Below, in pieces: positions 8,047-17,700 of a stretch of 64,000 bases of DNA. Each line of letters starts with the position of its first letter. Within the stretch, counting starts at the first letter, position 1. The stretch comes from Bacteroidia bacterium (GTDB lineage Bacteria; Bacteroidota; Bacteroidia; B-17B0; Aurantibacillaceae), in contig JAEUTP010000020.1 in the NCBI GenBank assembly GCA_016787705.1, positions 101,507 to 165,506 on the forward strand, given 5' to 3'. Position numbers and translations under genes: made by a program. The notes below the pieces were generated by a model. It saw only the letters and a program-made list of their open reading frames with translations, made no database searches and had not been told where the DNA came from.

Positions 8047-9240
8047 TTATTTTATAAGATCGATAGTGTAATTTACAATATCTGAAGCTACTTCTTGTTT
8101 TGATTTTAACTCAAAATTAGAGATTTTATTGTGTTTATCAATAATTGTGATTTTATTAGTATCCACCCCAAAGCCGGCACCTTTTTCAGCGGCTGAATTT
8201 GCAATAATCAGATCCAAATTTTTATTTTTTAGCTTTTCCGCTGCATACTCTAAAACATTATCTGTTTCTAATGCAAAACCTACAAGACATTGTTTCTTTT
8301 TTTGTTTACCAAGCTCGCTTAAAACATCTTTTGTTTTTATTAATTCGAGATTAAGATTGCCATCCTTTTTCTTTATTTTTTTATTGCTTACTTTGGCCGG
8401 CTTGTAATCGGCCACAGCAGCAGAACACACTACCACATCCTTTTTGTCATAATTAGAAAGCATGGCCTCATACATTTGATCTGCACTTTCAACATGAATT
8501 ACTTTTATAGAAGGATCTTTTATTTTCTCATTACTTGGTCCCAATACTAAAGTAACTTCTGCACCTTTAGCAGCAAGGCCTTCGGCAATGGCAATTCCCA
8601 TTTTTCCACTACTGCGATTACCAATAAACCTTACCGGATCTATTGCTTCATATGTTGGGCCTGCGTTTACGAGTGCTGTTTTACCATTTAATGGTAAGCC
8701 TTGTTTAAAAAAATCAATTAAAAATGTTACAATGTTCTCCGGCTCTGCCATTCTTCCTTCGCCGCTTAAGCCGCTTGCCAGCTCGCCGGTTTCGGCGGGT
8801 ATAATTAAATTACCGTTTATTTTTAAGATATCAATATTTTGTTTTACCGTTGGATGTTGGTACATATCCAGGTCCATGGCGGGCGCTACAATACATTTAC
8901 TTCTTGCAGAGAGATATGTGGCCATTAAAACATTATCACAAAGTCCTGATGCCATTTTTGCAAGTGTATTGGCAGTTAATGGAGCAATAACAAAAACATC
9001 GGCCCATTCGGCTAAATGCACATGATTATTCCAGTTAAAATTGGCATCAAAAAAATCAACGATCACTTCATTTTTACTGAGAACAGAAAGTGTTTGCGGT
9101 GTAATAAACTCTTTGGCCGCAGGGGTTAAAATTACCTTTACCTCTGCCCCTTGCTTTACCAATAATCTTACCAGGTGCGCGCATTTATATGCGGCAATGC
9201 CACCTGTAATACCAAGAATTATTTTTTTATTGTAAAGCAT
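8047..9240 (-). CDS. coaBC: Bifunctional phosphopantothenoylcysteine decarboxylase / phosphopantothenate-cysteine ligase
   Basis: 397 residues. The N-terminal CoaC flavoprotein half shows GITGGIAAYK (FMN binding), the conserved His region NHVHLAEWAD and the substrate clamp APAMDLDMYQHP. The C-terminal CoaB half begins near 185 with NAGPTYEAIDPVRFIGNRSSGKMG and has CSAAVADYKP and the lysine-rich KVSNKKIKKKDG. The enzyme adds cysteine to phosphopantothenate and decarboxylates the product to 4'-phosphopantetheine in coenzyme A synthesis. It is cytoplasmic. It stands after the terminator that ends the bamD-rpoZ unit and is coupled to porD by a one-base gap. Confidence 0.96.
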   Translation of the reverse strand: MLYNKKIILGITGGIAAYKCAHLVRLLVKQGAEVKVILTPAAKEFITPQTLSVLSKNEVIVDFFDANFNWNNHVHLAEWADVFVIAPLTANTLAKMASGLCDNVLMATYLSARSKCIVAPAMDLDMYQHPTVKQNIDILKINGNLIIPAETGELASGLSGEGRMAEPENIVTFLIDFFKQGLPLNGKTALVNAGPTYEAIDPVRFIGNRSSGKMGIAIAEGLAAKGAEVTLVLGPSNEKIKDPSIKVIHVESADQMYEAMLSNYDKKDVVVCSAAVADYKPAKVSNKKIKKKDGNLNLELIKTKDVLSELGKQKKKQCLVGFALETDNVLEYAAEKLKNKNLDLIIANSAAEKGAGFGVDTNKITIIDKHNKISNFELKSKQEVASDIVNYTIDLIK

Positions 9241-9254
9241 AATGCTTATAAAGT

Positions 9255-9288
9255 AAAAAGGCAGTAAAGCTTGCGCCTACTGCCTTTT
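9255..9288 (-). terminator. Intrinsic terminator after rpoZ
   Basis: The stem AAAAGGCAGTA (9256-9266) pairs with TACTGCCTTTT (9278-9288) around an 11-base loop and gives a T-run on the minus strand. It lies in the 65-base gap between rpoZ and coaBC, so these are probably separate transcripts. Confidence 0.8.
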
Positions 9289-9305
9289 AGAAAGTTTTTA
9301 AAATA

Positions 9306-9632
9306 TTATTCTACAGTTTTAGTAGGATTACGGAAATAAACTTTTTCCTCTAAAAATTCCTGGATAGAAATTAAAGTTGGCTTAGGTAATTTTTCGTAAT
9401 GTTTAGAAATTTCAATTTGTTCACGGTTCTCAAATACTTCTTCTAAATTATCAGTATGGCTGCTAAATTCCTGTAATTTACCCGATAATTCTTCTTTTAA
9501 CTCTGAACTGATCTGGTTAGCGCGTTTACTCATAATAGATACAGCTTCGTAAATATTACCTGTTGGCGCGTCAAACTTGCGAATATCGCGGGTTACAATG
9601 CTTTGTTCTGCGTTAGTTTTTTTAAAATCCAT
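9306..9632 (-). CDS. rpoZ: RNA polymerase omega subunit, Bacteroidota type
   Basis: 108 residues. The core RDIRKFDAPTGNIYEAVSIMSKRANQIS aligns with the Rpb6/omega fold that clasps the C-terminal part of the beta-prime subunit. The tail (LPKPTLISIQEFLEEKVYF) is typical of Bacteroidota homologues. The start is 2 bases after the bamD stop, so translation is probably coupled. The bamD-rpoZ-coaBC-DUF4835 order is a familiar core arrangement of this phylum. Confidence 0.88.
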   Translation of the reverse strand: MDFKKTNAEQSIVTRDIRKFDAPTGNIYEAVSIMSKRANQISSELKEELSGKLQEFSSHTDNLEEVFENREQIEISKHYEKLPKPTLISIQEFLEEKVYFRNPTKTVE

Positions 9633-9634
9633 GA

Positions 9635-10432
9635 TTAATTTAAGTTTTCTTTTAATTTTTTACAGCTACTATAAATAGTTTCTGCGCCGCTAAGATAAGG
9701 ACTTTTTGGGTATAAATCTACAAATTTTACATAATTTTCAATGGCAAAGTCTAAACGCTCCTCTTTTTTGCTTTTTATACTGTTGATTGCCAGTAAATAA
9801 TATGAATCTATCATCAGGTAAAACATCTCATCATTGTATCTGCTGGCCGGGTATTCTTTAATAAAATTTTTTGTGGATACTATGGCAGCTTTCCAATCAT
9901 CTACTTTAAAATATTGCTTTACTATCTCGTAATCTTTTTTCTCCAGTTTATAATGTAACTGATCTATTAAAGTATTACAGCTATCCACTTTGGTACTTTC
10001 AGGATAAATGTCTACAAACGACTGAAACTCTTTAATAGCAGCTTTTGTGCTGGTTTGATCAAGTTTATAATTGGCTGATGTAAGAAAATAACAATAAGCA
10101 TTCATAAAATAACATTCTTCTGAATGTTTACTTAACGGAAATTGTTTGGTGAAATTTTTAAAGTGATATTGACTGATAATATAATCGCCCATATTATATT
10201 CACTCCAGGCATAATAATAATATACTTCCTCGGCCTTTTCGGTGCCTTTTACAACTGGAATAAGTTCTTCATAAAGCTGCGACGCTTTTATGTAATGTTC
10301 TTTATCGTAGTACTCTTTGGCTTTGGTCATTTTAAGCTCATAATCGGTGCTTTTAAGAAGCTTGTTAAACCCATCGCAGGAAGACAGACAAGCAATAGTA
10401 ACCAGGTAAATAACTATTTTAAACGTTCTCAG
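9635..10432 (-). CDS. bamD: Outer-membrane assembly lipoprotein BamD, probable CTG start
   Basis: The first ATG in frame (10330) gives 231 residues without any export signal. The frame stays open upstream to a stop at 10454-10456 and encodes a perfect lipoprotein signal: basic RTFK, hydrophobic IVIYLVTIA, lipobox LSSC with the acylated Cys, then DGFNKLLKSTD, the usual BamD beginning. No ATG, GTG or TTG lies in that stretch. The CTG at 10432 is the best placed start (265 residues). The body has tetratricopeptide-like helices (YIKASQLYEELI, SEYNMGDYIISQYHFKNF, FPLSKHSEECYFMNAYCYF) as in BamD, the Bam-complex lipoprotein that helps insert outer-membrane beta-barrels. Identity is sure; the start codon is inferred. 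Confidence 0.85.
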   Translation of the reverse strand: MRTFKIVIYLVTIACLSSCDGFNKLLKSTDYELKMTKAKEYYDKEHYIKASQLYEELIPVVKGTEKAEEVYYYYAWSEYNMGDYIISQYHFKNFTKQFPLSKHSEECYFMNAYCYFLTSANYKLDQTSTKAAIKEFQSFVDIYPESTKVDSCNTLIDQLHYKLEKKDYEIVKQYFKVDDWKAAIVSTKNFIKEYPASRYNDEMFYLMIDSYYLLAINSIKSKKEERLDFAIENYVKFVDLYPKSPYLSGAETIYSSCKKLKENLN

Positions 10433-10437
10433 AAATG

Positions 10438-10445
10438 CAAAAGTA
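10438..10445 (-). promoter_or_regulatory. -7 element of the bamD-rpoZ transcript
   Basis: TACTTTTG on the minus strand matches TAnnTTTG. It ends only 6 bases before the proposed CTG start, so the transcript would be nearly leaderless. No TTG -33 element is visible because a terminator hairpin fills that space. Confidence 0.5.
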
Positions 10446-10460
10446 CTATAATTTTAGCAT

Positions 10461-10488
10461 AAAAAAAGCCCGGTAAAACCGGGCTTTT
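10461..10488 (-). terminator. Intrinsic terminator after the T9SS cargo gene at 10509
   Basis: AAAAGCCCGGT (10464-10474) pairs perfectly with ACCGGGCTTTT (10478-10488) around AAA. The minus-strand exit has a run of seven T. The hairpin insulates bamD from the upstream gene. Confidence 0.9.
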
Positions 10489-10508
10489 AGAAATTATGTT
10501 AATTAAGA

Positions 10509-12203
10509 TTATTGATTGATGATCTTAACTGTTTTTGTAGCTTTATTTGAATCGGTTATTTTAACAAGGTAGTTACCTACCGGTTGATTAATAAGATCGA
10601 TAGAAACTGTTTCTTTATCTGAAGTCAAAGTCAATACTGCCTGACCTAACATGTTGTAAACAGTAATTGTATTTGTGCCTTCTAAACCAGCAACAGTAGA
10701 TTTACCGTTAACAGCAGGGTTTGGATATACCGAAATAGTATTAGCAATTAACTCATTTAATTTTACACCTACAGATGAGCAAGTGCTTGTAAACATTGGC
10801 TCAATACCAAAATAACCAAAATTAGTAGTTAACGGATTATTTGCACCACCCGCTAAAGGGTGCGTAAAATAGTTATTTGGATTAACTGCCGGAGTTTGTG
10901 TTCCGATAGGGTAATACGTTGAACCTGAAACTGCTTGTTGCGCATAACCTGTGTAGTAAGTTGTTCCAGAAGTTAAAGATTGTGGTGTGGTAAATACAAA
11001 GTTTTGGAATGTACCAAGCATACCCGGAGATATTGTAAGTGTATTTGTTTGAGCAATAACTGCGCCTGCAGCGTTTAATAAAACACCATAAGCCGGTTTG
11101 CTTGTATTATTCGCATCTGTAGAGATTGCAATACGAACGCTAATTAAGGTTGAAGCTACCGGTGTTTGAAACTGGCTAGAAATAATACCTGTACCAGCGC
11201 CAAAACCAACTCCTGCAGTGTAAGAACCCGCAGCCCCTGGAACATTATACGACCAAACATCGCATGTAATACTTTGTGATTTTACAACCGTATTGTTTGC
11301 ATTGTTCTCATCAGATAAAAGTCCAACAGAAACAGTGTTAACCCCCTGCGTAGATGCCGGATAAGATGCAAATGTTACAGTTGTAACCGCACCCGGAGCT
11401 AATGAACCAATAAATTGAACGTTTGTAAAAGTATTAACACCCGTAACACTTAACCCTACAGGGAAATTTGTTTTTGTAATGTTACTGTTATTTCTAACAT
11501 CTGCCATAACAACTACAGGTGTACCAAATGTTTGAGGGAATTTACCCGGAGAAGCTAAATGCTCAATGCTAATTTCGTTAGTATATGTATTTGGTGTACC
11601 AAAACGGAATAACGGACGGAAAGCAGTAGTAGCTAATGTTGGCGCAACTACCGTAGCAGCGGCACCTGTAGCTCCTGAAGCTGCAGCATCAACGAAACAT
11701 TGGTAAATTGCAACACCACCAGCTGTAACTGCCGCAGTATATTCGTAAGCAACGTTTAACGCTCCACCAGTGTATGCAAAATTAGATGGGAAAGTAAAAT
11801 CAACATTTGTTGCAACAGAACCCGTAGGTATAGTATAAGTACCTGTATAAACCTGAGTCATACCTGCGGTTGTCCATGTTGTACCGTTAGTATAAGTTGA
11901 TGAACTTGTATTTTGTAAGTAAACTGTTAAAGTTCCGCTTGCAGGTCCTGTTTGTAAAGTATTTGTTAAAGCAAAACCAAAAGAAGAAATAGCTGTAGAA
12001 GTTGAAATAGGAGTTAAATTAGAAGCAGGCACATTGTACATTGCCCTCATAACTGTATGGCCTGCGCCACCATTTGGGCCCCTGTTACCTGAAGTACCCG
12101 GTGCGGTGTTTGGTGTAGGTGCTACGTAGATGTTATTTACCTGGCTTAAACCGGCAGAAATAGACACTACAACAGCAAAAATAACTAAAGTAATTTTTTT
12201 CAT
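10509..12203 (-). CDS. Secreted protein with T9SS type A sorting domain
   Basis: 564 residues. A signal peptide (about 1-20, MKKITLVIFAVVVSISAGLSQ) is followed by a Ser/Thr/Ala/Gly-rich beta-structured body without a catalytic signature. A CARDB-like segment lies around 215-320 (SIEHLASPGKFPQTFGTPVV, then VTTVTFASYP). The last ~75 residues are a type A C-terminal sorting domain: ISVYPNPAVNGKS, ITVYNMLGQAVL, NQPVGNYLVKI, ending TKTVKIINQ. The domain directs export across the outer membrane by the type IX system and attachment to the cell surface or release. The gene has its own promoter and terminator. It may be a surface adhesin or carbohydrate-binding protein; the substrate is unknown. Confidence 0.85.
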   Translation of the reverse strand: MKKITLVIFAVVVSISAGLSQVNNIYVAPTPNTAPGTSGNRGPNGGAGHTVMRAMYNVPASNLTPISTSTAISSFGFALTNTLQTGPASGTLTVYLQNTSSSTYTNGTTWTTAGMTQVYTGTYTIPTGSVATNVDFTFPSNFAYTGGALNVAYEYTAAVTAGGVAIYQCFVDAAASGATGAAATVVAPTLATTAFRPLFRFGTPNTYTNEISIEHLASPGKFPQTFGTPVVVMADVRNNSNITKTNFPVGLSVTGVNTFTNVQFIGSLAPGAVTTVTFASYPASTQGVNTVSVGLLSDENNANNTVVKSQSITCDVWSYNVPGAAGSYTAGVGFGAGTGIISSQFQTPVASTLISVRIAISTDANNTSKPAYGVLLNAAGAVIAQTNTLTISPGMLGTFQNFVFTTPQSLTSGTTYYTGYAQQAVSGSTYYPIGTQTPAVNPNNYFTHPLAGGANNPLTTNFGYFGIEPMFTSTCSSVGVKLNELIANTISVYPNPAVNGKSTVAGLEGTNTITVYNMLGQAVLTLTSDKETVSIDLINQPVGNYLVKITDSNKATKTVKIINQ

Positions 12204-12232
12204 GTTTATAGTTTTTAAGATTTTATATTTAT

Positions 12233-12240
12233 CAAATGTA
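12233..12240 (-). promoter_or_regulatory. -7 element of the T9SS cargo gene
   Basis: TACATTTG on the minus strand, 29 bases before the ATG at 12203, fits TAnnTTTG. No clear -33 TTG is seen. Confidence 0.45.
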
Positions 12241-12342
12241 TAAAAATTTAAAGCTCTTTTTTAAAAATAAAATTGTATTGGTATATTTTTAACAGTTGTC
12301 ATATTTTTCATAGATATTCTATTTTTCTAAATCCGTTTAAAT

Positions 12343-12373
12343 AAAAAAGCCGCTCCAAAAGAACGGCTTTTTT
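12343..12373 (-). terminator. Intrinsic terminator after the T9SS cargo gene at 12393
   Basis: AAAAAAGCCG (12343-12352) pairs with CGGCTTTTTT (12364-12373) and gives a T-run on the minus strand, 20 bases past the stop codon. Confidence 0.8.
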
Positions 12374-12392
12374 TATTGAGATTATTTAAAAA

Positions 12393-13424
12393 TTACTTAC
12401 TTACTATAAGGCGTTGCACCATTTTATCTTTTCCGTTACTAACGGTAACAAAATATACACCATTAGCCTGGTTGGTAAGATCTAATGAAAGAATTTCTGT
12501 TGCAATTGCATCATATTTATTTGAAATAACTTGTTGTCCTAATGCATTTGTTACAGTAAGACTAATGTTTTCGGTTTGAGCTAAGTTAACTACAACATTT
12601 ACTAAACCTGTTGAAGGGTTTGGCATAATTGTAATGTCTTTGCTTAATCCTAAGTTTTTAGAGATGCCTGTAGCAACAGTGTTTCCACAAACTATTGGAA
12701 GAAATACGTGATTAGTTTTTAAACCCCAATCAGTAAAAACATCGCTCCATGTAGTTCCTTGTTTTTCCCAAGCGTTATTTACAGTTGCAGTTTGAGTATA
12801 TAAAGCAGCGGTATCACCTGCGGCAATATTTGTTGGAATAACTACAGATGCGTAAAAGCCTGAAGCAGGAATAGCAAAAGGAGTTAATGTGAATGTGTAG
12901 AAGAATAAGCTGCTTGCAGTATTTGTTTGTGCAGCAAGAATATTAGCAAGGGTTGCAGTAGTTGAAGTAACCGCAGCTCCGGGCGCACTTGCATTGGATG
13001 TACCAGCGTATATTTGCATACCAACTGTACCGGTTGTACCACTTGTACCTCTTCCTAGAGCAACATTTTTATAAAAAGCTACGCTTACTGCAGTAATTGA
13101 TGGACTTGTAAGGGTTGCATAATTTGAAGCTGCAAAATGACTTGCGTGTTCTGAAACACCAAAACAGTTACTTCCAAATACGTAACCAGCTTTTGGGCTA
13201 CATCCCGGTACTGCTGTAGTAGCACCCGCAGTGTAAATAGTTACGTTTGCAGATGGGTTAAAAACAGTAAGGGTATTACAAGTTACTGCAGACACTTTTT
13301 CTCCTGCTGTAATTGATACAGGAAGAGCTTCTGATGAACTTGAAGTAATCACTCTTCCATTTGTTTGAGCATTAACTGCAACGGTAAGTACAACGGTTGC
13401 AATAGTTAGTAATTTTTTAATCAT
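12393..13424 (-). CDS. Secreted T9SS type A cargo protein, tandem paralogue 1
   Basis: 343 residues with signal peptide MKK-like MIKKLLTIATVVLTVAVNAQ. The middle shows a compact beta-rich domain with two cysteine-containing motifs (PGCSPKAGYVFGSNCFG and PIVCGN) shared with the neighbour at 13582. The C-terminal ~85 residues are a type A sorting domain (ITIMPNPSTGLVNV, LTVTNALGQQVIS, NQANGVYFVTV, ending MVQRLIVSK). Signal peptide, cysteine motifs and tail all match the 346-residue neighbour closely, so the two genes come from a tandem duplication. It is exported to the surface by the type IX system. The domain between the motifs is not one I can name. Confidence 0.83.
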   Translation of the reverse strand: MIKKLLTIATVVLTVAVNAQTNGRVITSSSSEALPVSITAGEKVSAVTCNTLTVFNPSANVTIYTAGATTAVPGCSPKAGYVFGSNCFGVSEHASHFAASNYATLTSPSITAVSVAFYKNVALGRGTSGTTGTVGMQIYAGTSNASAPGAAVTSTTATLANILAAQTNTASSLFFYTFTLTPFAIPASGFYASVVIPTNIAAGDTAALYTQTATVNNAWEKQGTTWSDVFTDWGLKTNHVFLPIVCGNTVATGISKNLGLSKDITIMPNPSTGLVNVVVNLAQTENISLTVTNALGQQVISNKYDAIATEILSLDLTNQANGVYFVTVSNGKDKMVQRLIVSK

Positions 13425-13452
13425 TTTTTAAGTTTTTAAGATGTTTAGATAC

Positions 13453-13485
13453 CAAATATATGTAAAAATAAATTGTTTTACACAA
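13453..13485 (-). promoter_or_regulatory. Promoter of the T9SS cargo gene at 12393
   Basis: TATATTTG on the minus strand (13460-13453) is preceded by TTG (13485-13483) with a 22-bp spacer, a good Bacteroidota promoter about 29 bases before the ATG. Confidence 0.55.
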
Positions 13486-13528
13486 ATACGAATATATTTT
13501 ACATCTTTTATTATGATCGTATAAAAAT

Positions 13529-13561
13529 AAAAAGGGCTGCCTTTTTGAGGCAACCCTTTTT
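13529..13561 (-). terminator. Intrinsic terminator after the T9SS cargo gene at 13582
   Basis: A 14-bp stem with one mismatch (13529-13542 with 13548-13561; AAAAAGGG core with CCCTTTTT) and loop TTTTG lies 20 bases after the stop codon. Confidence 0.85.
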
Positions 13562-13581
13562 AAAATTAAATAGTTAAACAA

Positions 13582-14622
13582 TTATTTATTTAAGATCAAA
13601 CGTTGTACCATTTTATCTGAACCGTTGCTAACAGTTACAAAGTAAACACCGTTAGCTTGGTTGGTAAGATCTAAAGATACATGCTCAGTTATAACTGAAT
13701 TGTATTGATTGCTTACAATAACCTGACCTAACGCATTAGTTACAGTAAGAGAAAGATCTTGTGAATTAGGTAAAGTGATAGCAACATTAACTAAACCTGT
13801 TGAAGGATTTGGCATAATTGTAACATCTTTACTTAAACCTAAGTTTTTAGAGATTCCGGTAATAACCAAGTTACCACAAATAATAGGATACACAGCAATG
13901 TTACCATTTGTTGACCATGCACTGCTGATTGAATGCCATGTGTTATCATTCCATTTCTCCCAGCTAAAGTTAGCAGTAGATGATGGTGAATTGTAAACAA
14001 CAGCTGTATCGCCGGTAGCACCTACAGAAGGTATTACAACTGAAGCTAAAAATCCGGTTGACGGAACAGAAACCGGAGATGCAAACGTGAAGTTGTAATT
14101 AATTATTGTGTTAGTTCCAACCTGTGCAGCTAAGATCTGAGCCATTGTAGCAGTAGTTTGGCTGATTGCAGTTGTTGGGCCGCCAGATTGTGTACCGTTA
14201 TAAAGAGTCATTCCAACAGTTGTAGCTGCTGCACCACCGGTACCTCTTGTTAAGTTTTTAAAGAAACTAACAATTACACCAGAAACTGATGGCTGAGCAA
14301 TTGCACTATAAGTAGCTGTTGGAAAAAAGTTAGCTTTTTCTTTATCGCCATAACAGTTTGTTCCATAAACGAAACCTGCTTTTGGTGAACAACCAGGTGT
14401 TGAAGTATCAGAACCTGCTGTATTTAATGTTAACGAACTGTTTTGAGCTGTAGTAATTGTATCGCAGCCAACAGGCATAGAACTAGTAGCTTTGTAAGTA
14501 ATTGATTTGCTGATCTCAGAAACTTGTTTAATGTTGATTACATTATTAATTCTTCCACCAACTTGAGCGCTAGCGGCAACGGTAAGGGCCACTGAAGCAA
14601 CGGTAAGTAATTTTTTAATCAT
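13582..14622 (-). CDS. Secreted T9SS type A cargo protein, tandem paralogue 2
   Basis: 346 residues. Signal peptide MIKKLLTVASVALTVAASAQ, then an unnamed beta-rich domain with the same motifs as its neighbour (PGCSPKAGFVYGTNCYG, SVSGVIVSFFKNLTRGTGG, PIICGN). It ends in a type A sorting domain (VTIMPNPSTGLVNV, LTVTNALGQVIVS, TNQANGVYFVTV, ending MVQRLILNK). The gene has its own -7 element and terminator, so the pair is two separate transcription units in tandem. Divergence is stronger in the N-terminal ~60 residues than in the tail. Export by T9SS is well supported; its ligand or role is not. Confidence 0.83.
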   Translation of the reverse strand: MIKKLLTVASVALTVAASAQVGGRINNVINIKQVSEISKSITYKATSSMPVGCDTITTAQNSSLTLNTAGSDTSTPGCSPKAGFVYGTNCYGDKEKANFFPTATYSAIAQPSVSGVIVSFFKNLTRGTGGAAATTVGMTLYNGTQSGGPTTAISQTTATMAQILAAQVGTNTIINYNFTFASPVSVPSTGFLASVVIPSVGATGDTAVVYNSPSSTANFSWEKWNDNTWHSISSAWSTNGNIAVYPIICGNLVITGISKNLGLSKDVTIMPNPSTGLVNVAITLPNSQDLSLTVTNALGQVIVSNQYNSVITEHVSLDLTNQANGVYFVTVSNGSDKMVQRLILNK

Positions 14623-14648
14623 TTTTTATGTTTTTAAAGGTTAATGAG

Positions 14649-14656
14649 CAAATATA
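14649..14656 (-). promoter_or_regulatory. -7 element of the T9SS cargo gene at 13582
   Basis: TATATTTG on the minus strand, 26 bases before the ATG, is identical to the -7 element of the paralogous gene. Confidence 0.45.
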
Positions 14657-14707
14657 AATCTTTAATTTTAAATTACGTTAATTTATCTTATTTTTAACAC
14701 TGCTATT

Positions 14708-17700
14708 ATGGATTTTTATATCCTTACGCACCTATATAATAATTATAATAATATTATTAAATTTACAGCAATTGAATCTATGGGTTTAAGGTTTAATACC
14801 TTATTTGACGTTTTATTATCTGAACTGAAAATTGTTAAAAAAACAATCGTTTTATTGGCATTTGTCTTTTCATGTCCTGTTTTTTCTCAAAACGTATCTA
14901 TTGAAGATATAAAAAAAGAAGCCGAAAAATTATTTGAAGAAGATGAATTTACAAAGGCCTATAAGCTTTATTCACAATTAGTTTCCAACTATCCTAAAGA
15001 TCCTGAATACAATTTTAAGCTTGGTGTTTGTATGATCTACAGCGAGCCGGATAAAAAGAAATGCCTGCCCTATCTTACCTTTGCCAACAGCAAACCCGAT
15101 GAAGCTCCTAAAGAAGTGAAATTTTATTTAGGCAAAGCCTATCATGTTAATTATTTGTTTGACGAAGCTATAAAGTATTATAATGAGTACAAGCAGGTAG
15201 GTTCTTCTGCCAAACAAAAAAAATTACAGGTCGATCGTGAAATTATCTCATGCGGTTATGGTAAACGTTTGCTAAGTAATTTATCCGATCTGGAAGTTAA
15301 AAGTAAAAAACAATTAAATGAGGCTGATTATTTTAGAAGTTATGACTTAAAAGATATTGGTGGCAAATTATTAATTAAACCTGAAGCATTCAGAACAACA
15401 TCCGATAAAAGAAAAAAAGAAAAATCGGTGGTTTTTTTACCCCGCACCGCCGATAAGGTCTTTTTTAGTAGCTACGGCGATAATACCGGTAACAAAGATC
15501 TTTATTATGCCGTTAAACTTGCCAATGGCGAATTTGCAAAACCCGTAAAATTAAACGGCGTTAATACGGATTACGATGAGGATTATCCTTTTCTGCATCC
15601 AAATGGCAAAACATTATACTTTGCCAGTAAAGGCTTTAACAGTATGGGTGGTTATGATATTTTTAAATCAGATTATATTGATGCGACCGATTCCTGGTCG
15701 CAACCAGTAAATCTTGAATTTCCCATTAACTCGCCTGATGATGATTACTTATTTGTTACTGATTCTCTTGAAAAAGTAGCCTACTTTAGTACCGGTCGCC
15801 AAAGCCCTCCCGGCAAAATTGATGTTTTAAAAATAAATACCGAACGCAAGATCATTGATATTTTAGCCTTAAAAGGAACCGTAGTAAAAGAAAATGCCGA
15901 CCAAAGCTTAAGAAGTAAAATTACTGTTAAAAATATGGGCAATGGCGAAATTGTTGGCGTATTTGAAGCAGGTGAAAACGGTGATTACATGATGGATCTG
16001 CCAAACGGTGCTAAATTATTGTACACTGTAGAAACTCCGGGTTTAAAAACACAATCAGAACGTGTAGGTTTGCCACTAGCTACAAACTCAAGACCGTTAA
16101 AACAAACTATTTCGTACGATAAGGGTATTTTAAAGATCATTAATTATTTTGAAGAAACACCAACGGATGACAGCTATTTACAGTATTTAAAACTTATCGA
16201 GAAAAAATCAAAACTCGATGTTAACGAAGGCTTAAACAAACTGGGACCACAGGTTGGAGGCAATTCTACTGCCAATAACACAAACGAAACCAACACTTCA
16301 GCAGGTGATATTGGCCCAACCATTATAGATGGTGGTATGGATACCACAACAAAAGTGGCCGCTACAAAAACCGTTACTACCAATACAGTTAAAAGTGTAA
16401 CTAATAAAGAGTTGGCTGACATTGCAAAACAGGATGCCAATGATTCTAAAAAAGAAGCGGCCCAGTTACAGCAGGATGAGTGGGATGCGGAGCAATTAGG
16501 CGAACAGAAAAAAATTGAAGCTGATAAAAAAATAAAAGATGGTGATGATATTTTGAAGAATGCCCAATCAATTACCAATGAAGACGAAAAAAATAAAGAG
16601 ATAGAAAAAGGTAATGCGATTAAAGCAGAAGGGGAAAACGAATTGGTTGTAGCCAATAAGATACTGAATTTTGCCAACACCTTAAAAGAAGACGCTGCCA
16701 ATAAAAAGAAAGAAGCTATTTTAAATGAGCAATACGCTAATGAACTTGAAAAAATAAACAACAACAAAACAAAAGACAATAAAGAATCGTTAGCAAAACT
16801 GGATGATCTTAAAAATCAAATAAATCAATTATCATCAAAAGAAAATACATCTGACAATATTTACAAATCAATTAAAAACGATATTGAACAAAAAGAAAAA
16901 GAGATTGCTATTATTGAAAAGAACAATACAGAAACAACAAATAACTTAAACGAAATTAAAACCGAAGTTACCAATAGCGAAGCTGAGTTGGCTAAAACAA
17001 AAAAGAAAAAAGAAAAAGAAGCACTTTCAACCACTATAACAGAATTAAAATCAGATCAAACTCAAAAAGAAAAAGAAATTGCTCAAAACAATACTGAGCT
17101 TAAAAAACTGAATGATGAGTTAGCCGCATTAAAAAACGAACTAGATCTTGCAACAAAAATAAAAACGGAAACTATTGCGGCCGCTAAAACAACATCTATT
17201 AATAATACTGCAATTAATAACATTGAAAATACTAATGCAATAAACACTAATACTTCAACCTCTTCAAATGCAACTCAAAAGATCACAGATAAAACTTTAG
17301 AAGAAAAATATAAAGATAAAATCACTGTTACGGATGTGAACAGTGCAGATAATATAAAAGAAGTAAATAACCAACTGGCTAATTATAATAAGGAGATAGA
17401 CCTGGCTTTGGCAAATAATAAGAAGAGTTTATTAAATGCAAAAACACCGGCTGCCAAACAACAATTCAGTACCGAAATAAAACAACTTGAAACGAGCAAA
17501 AAAGAAAACAACCAATTAATTGCTGCTAATAATAAAAAAATACAAACTATTAACGCGGATATTGCTAAAAATAATAACACCAATAATACCGTTGATAAAT
17601 CAATCGATCTTAATCCTATAATGGCTAAAAACAGTTCAGATGCTATTAAGAATTTAGATGCGTTAAATATACAATTGAATACCAACGATAATGCTAATTT

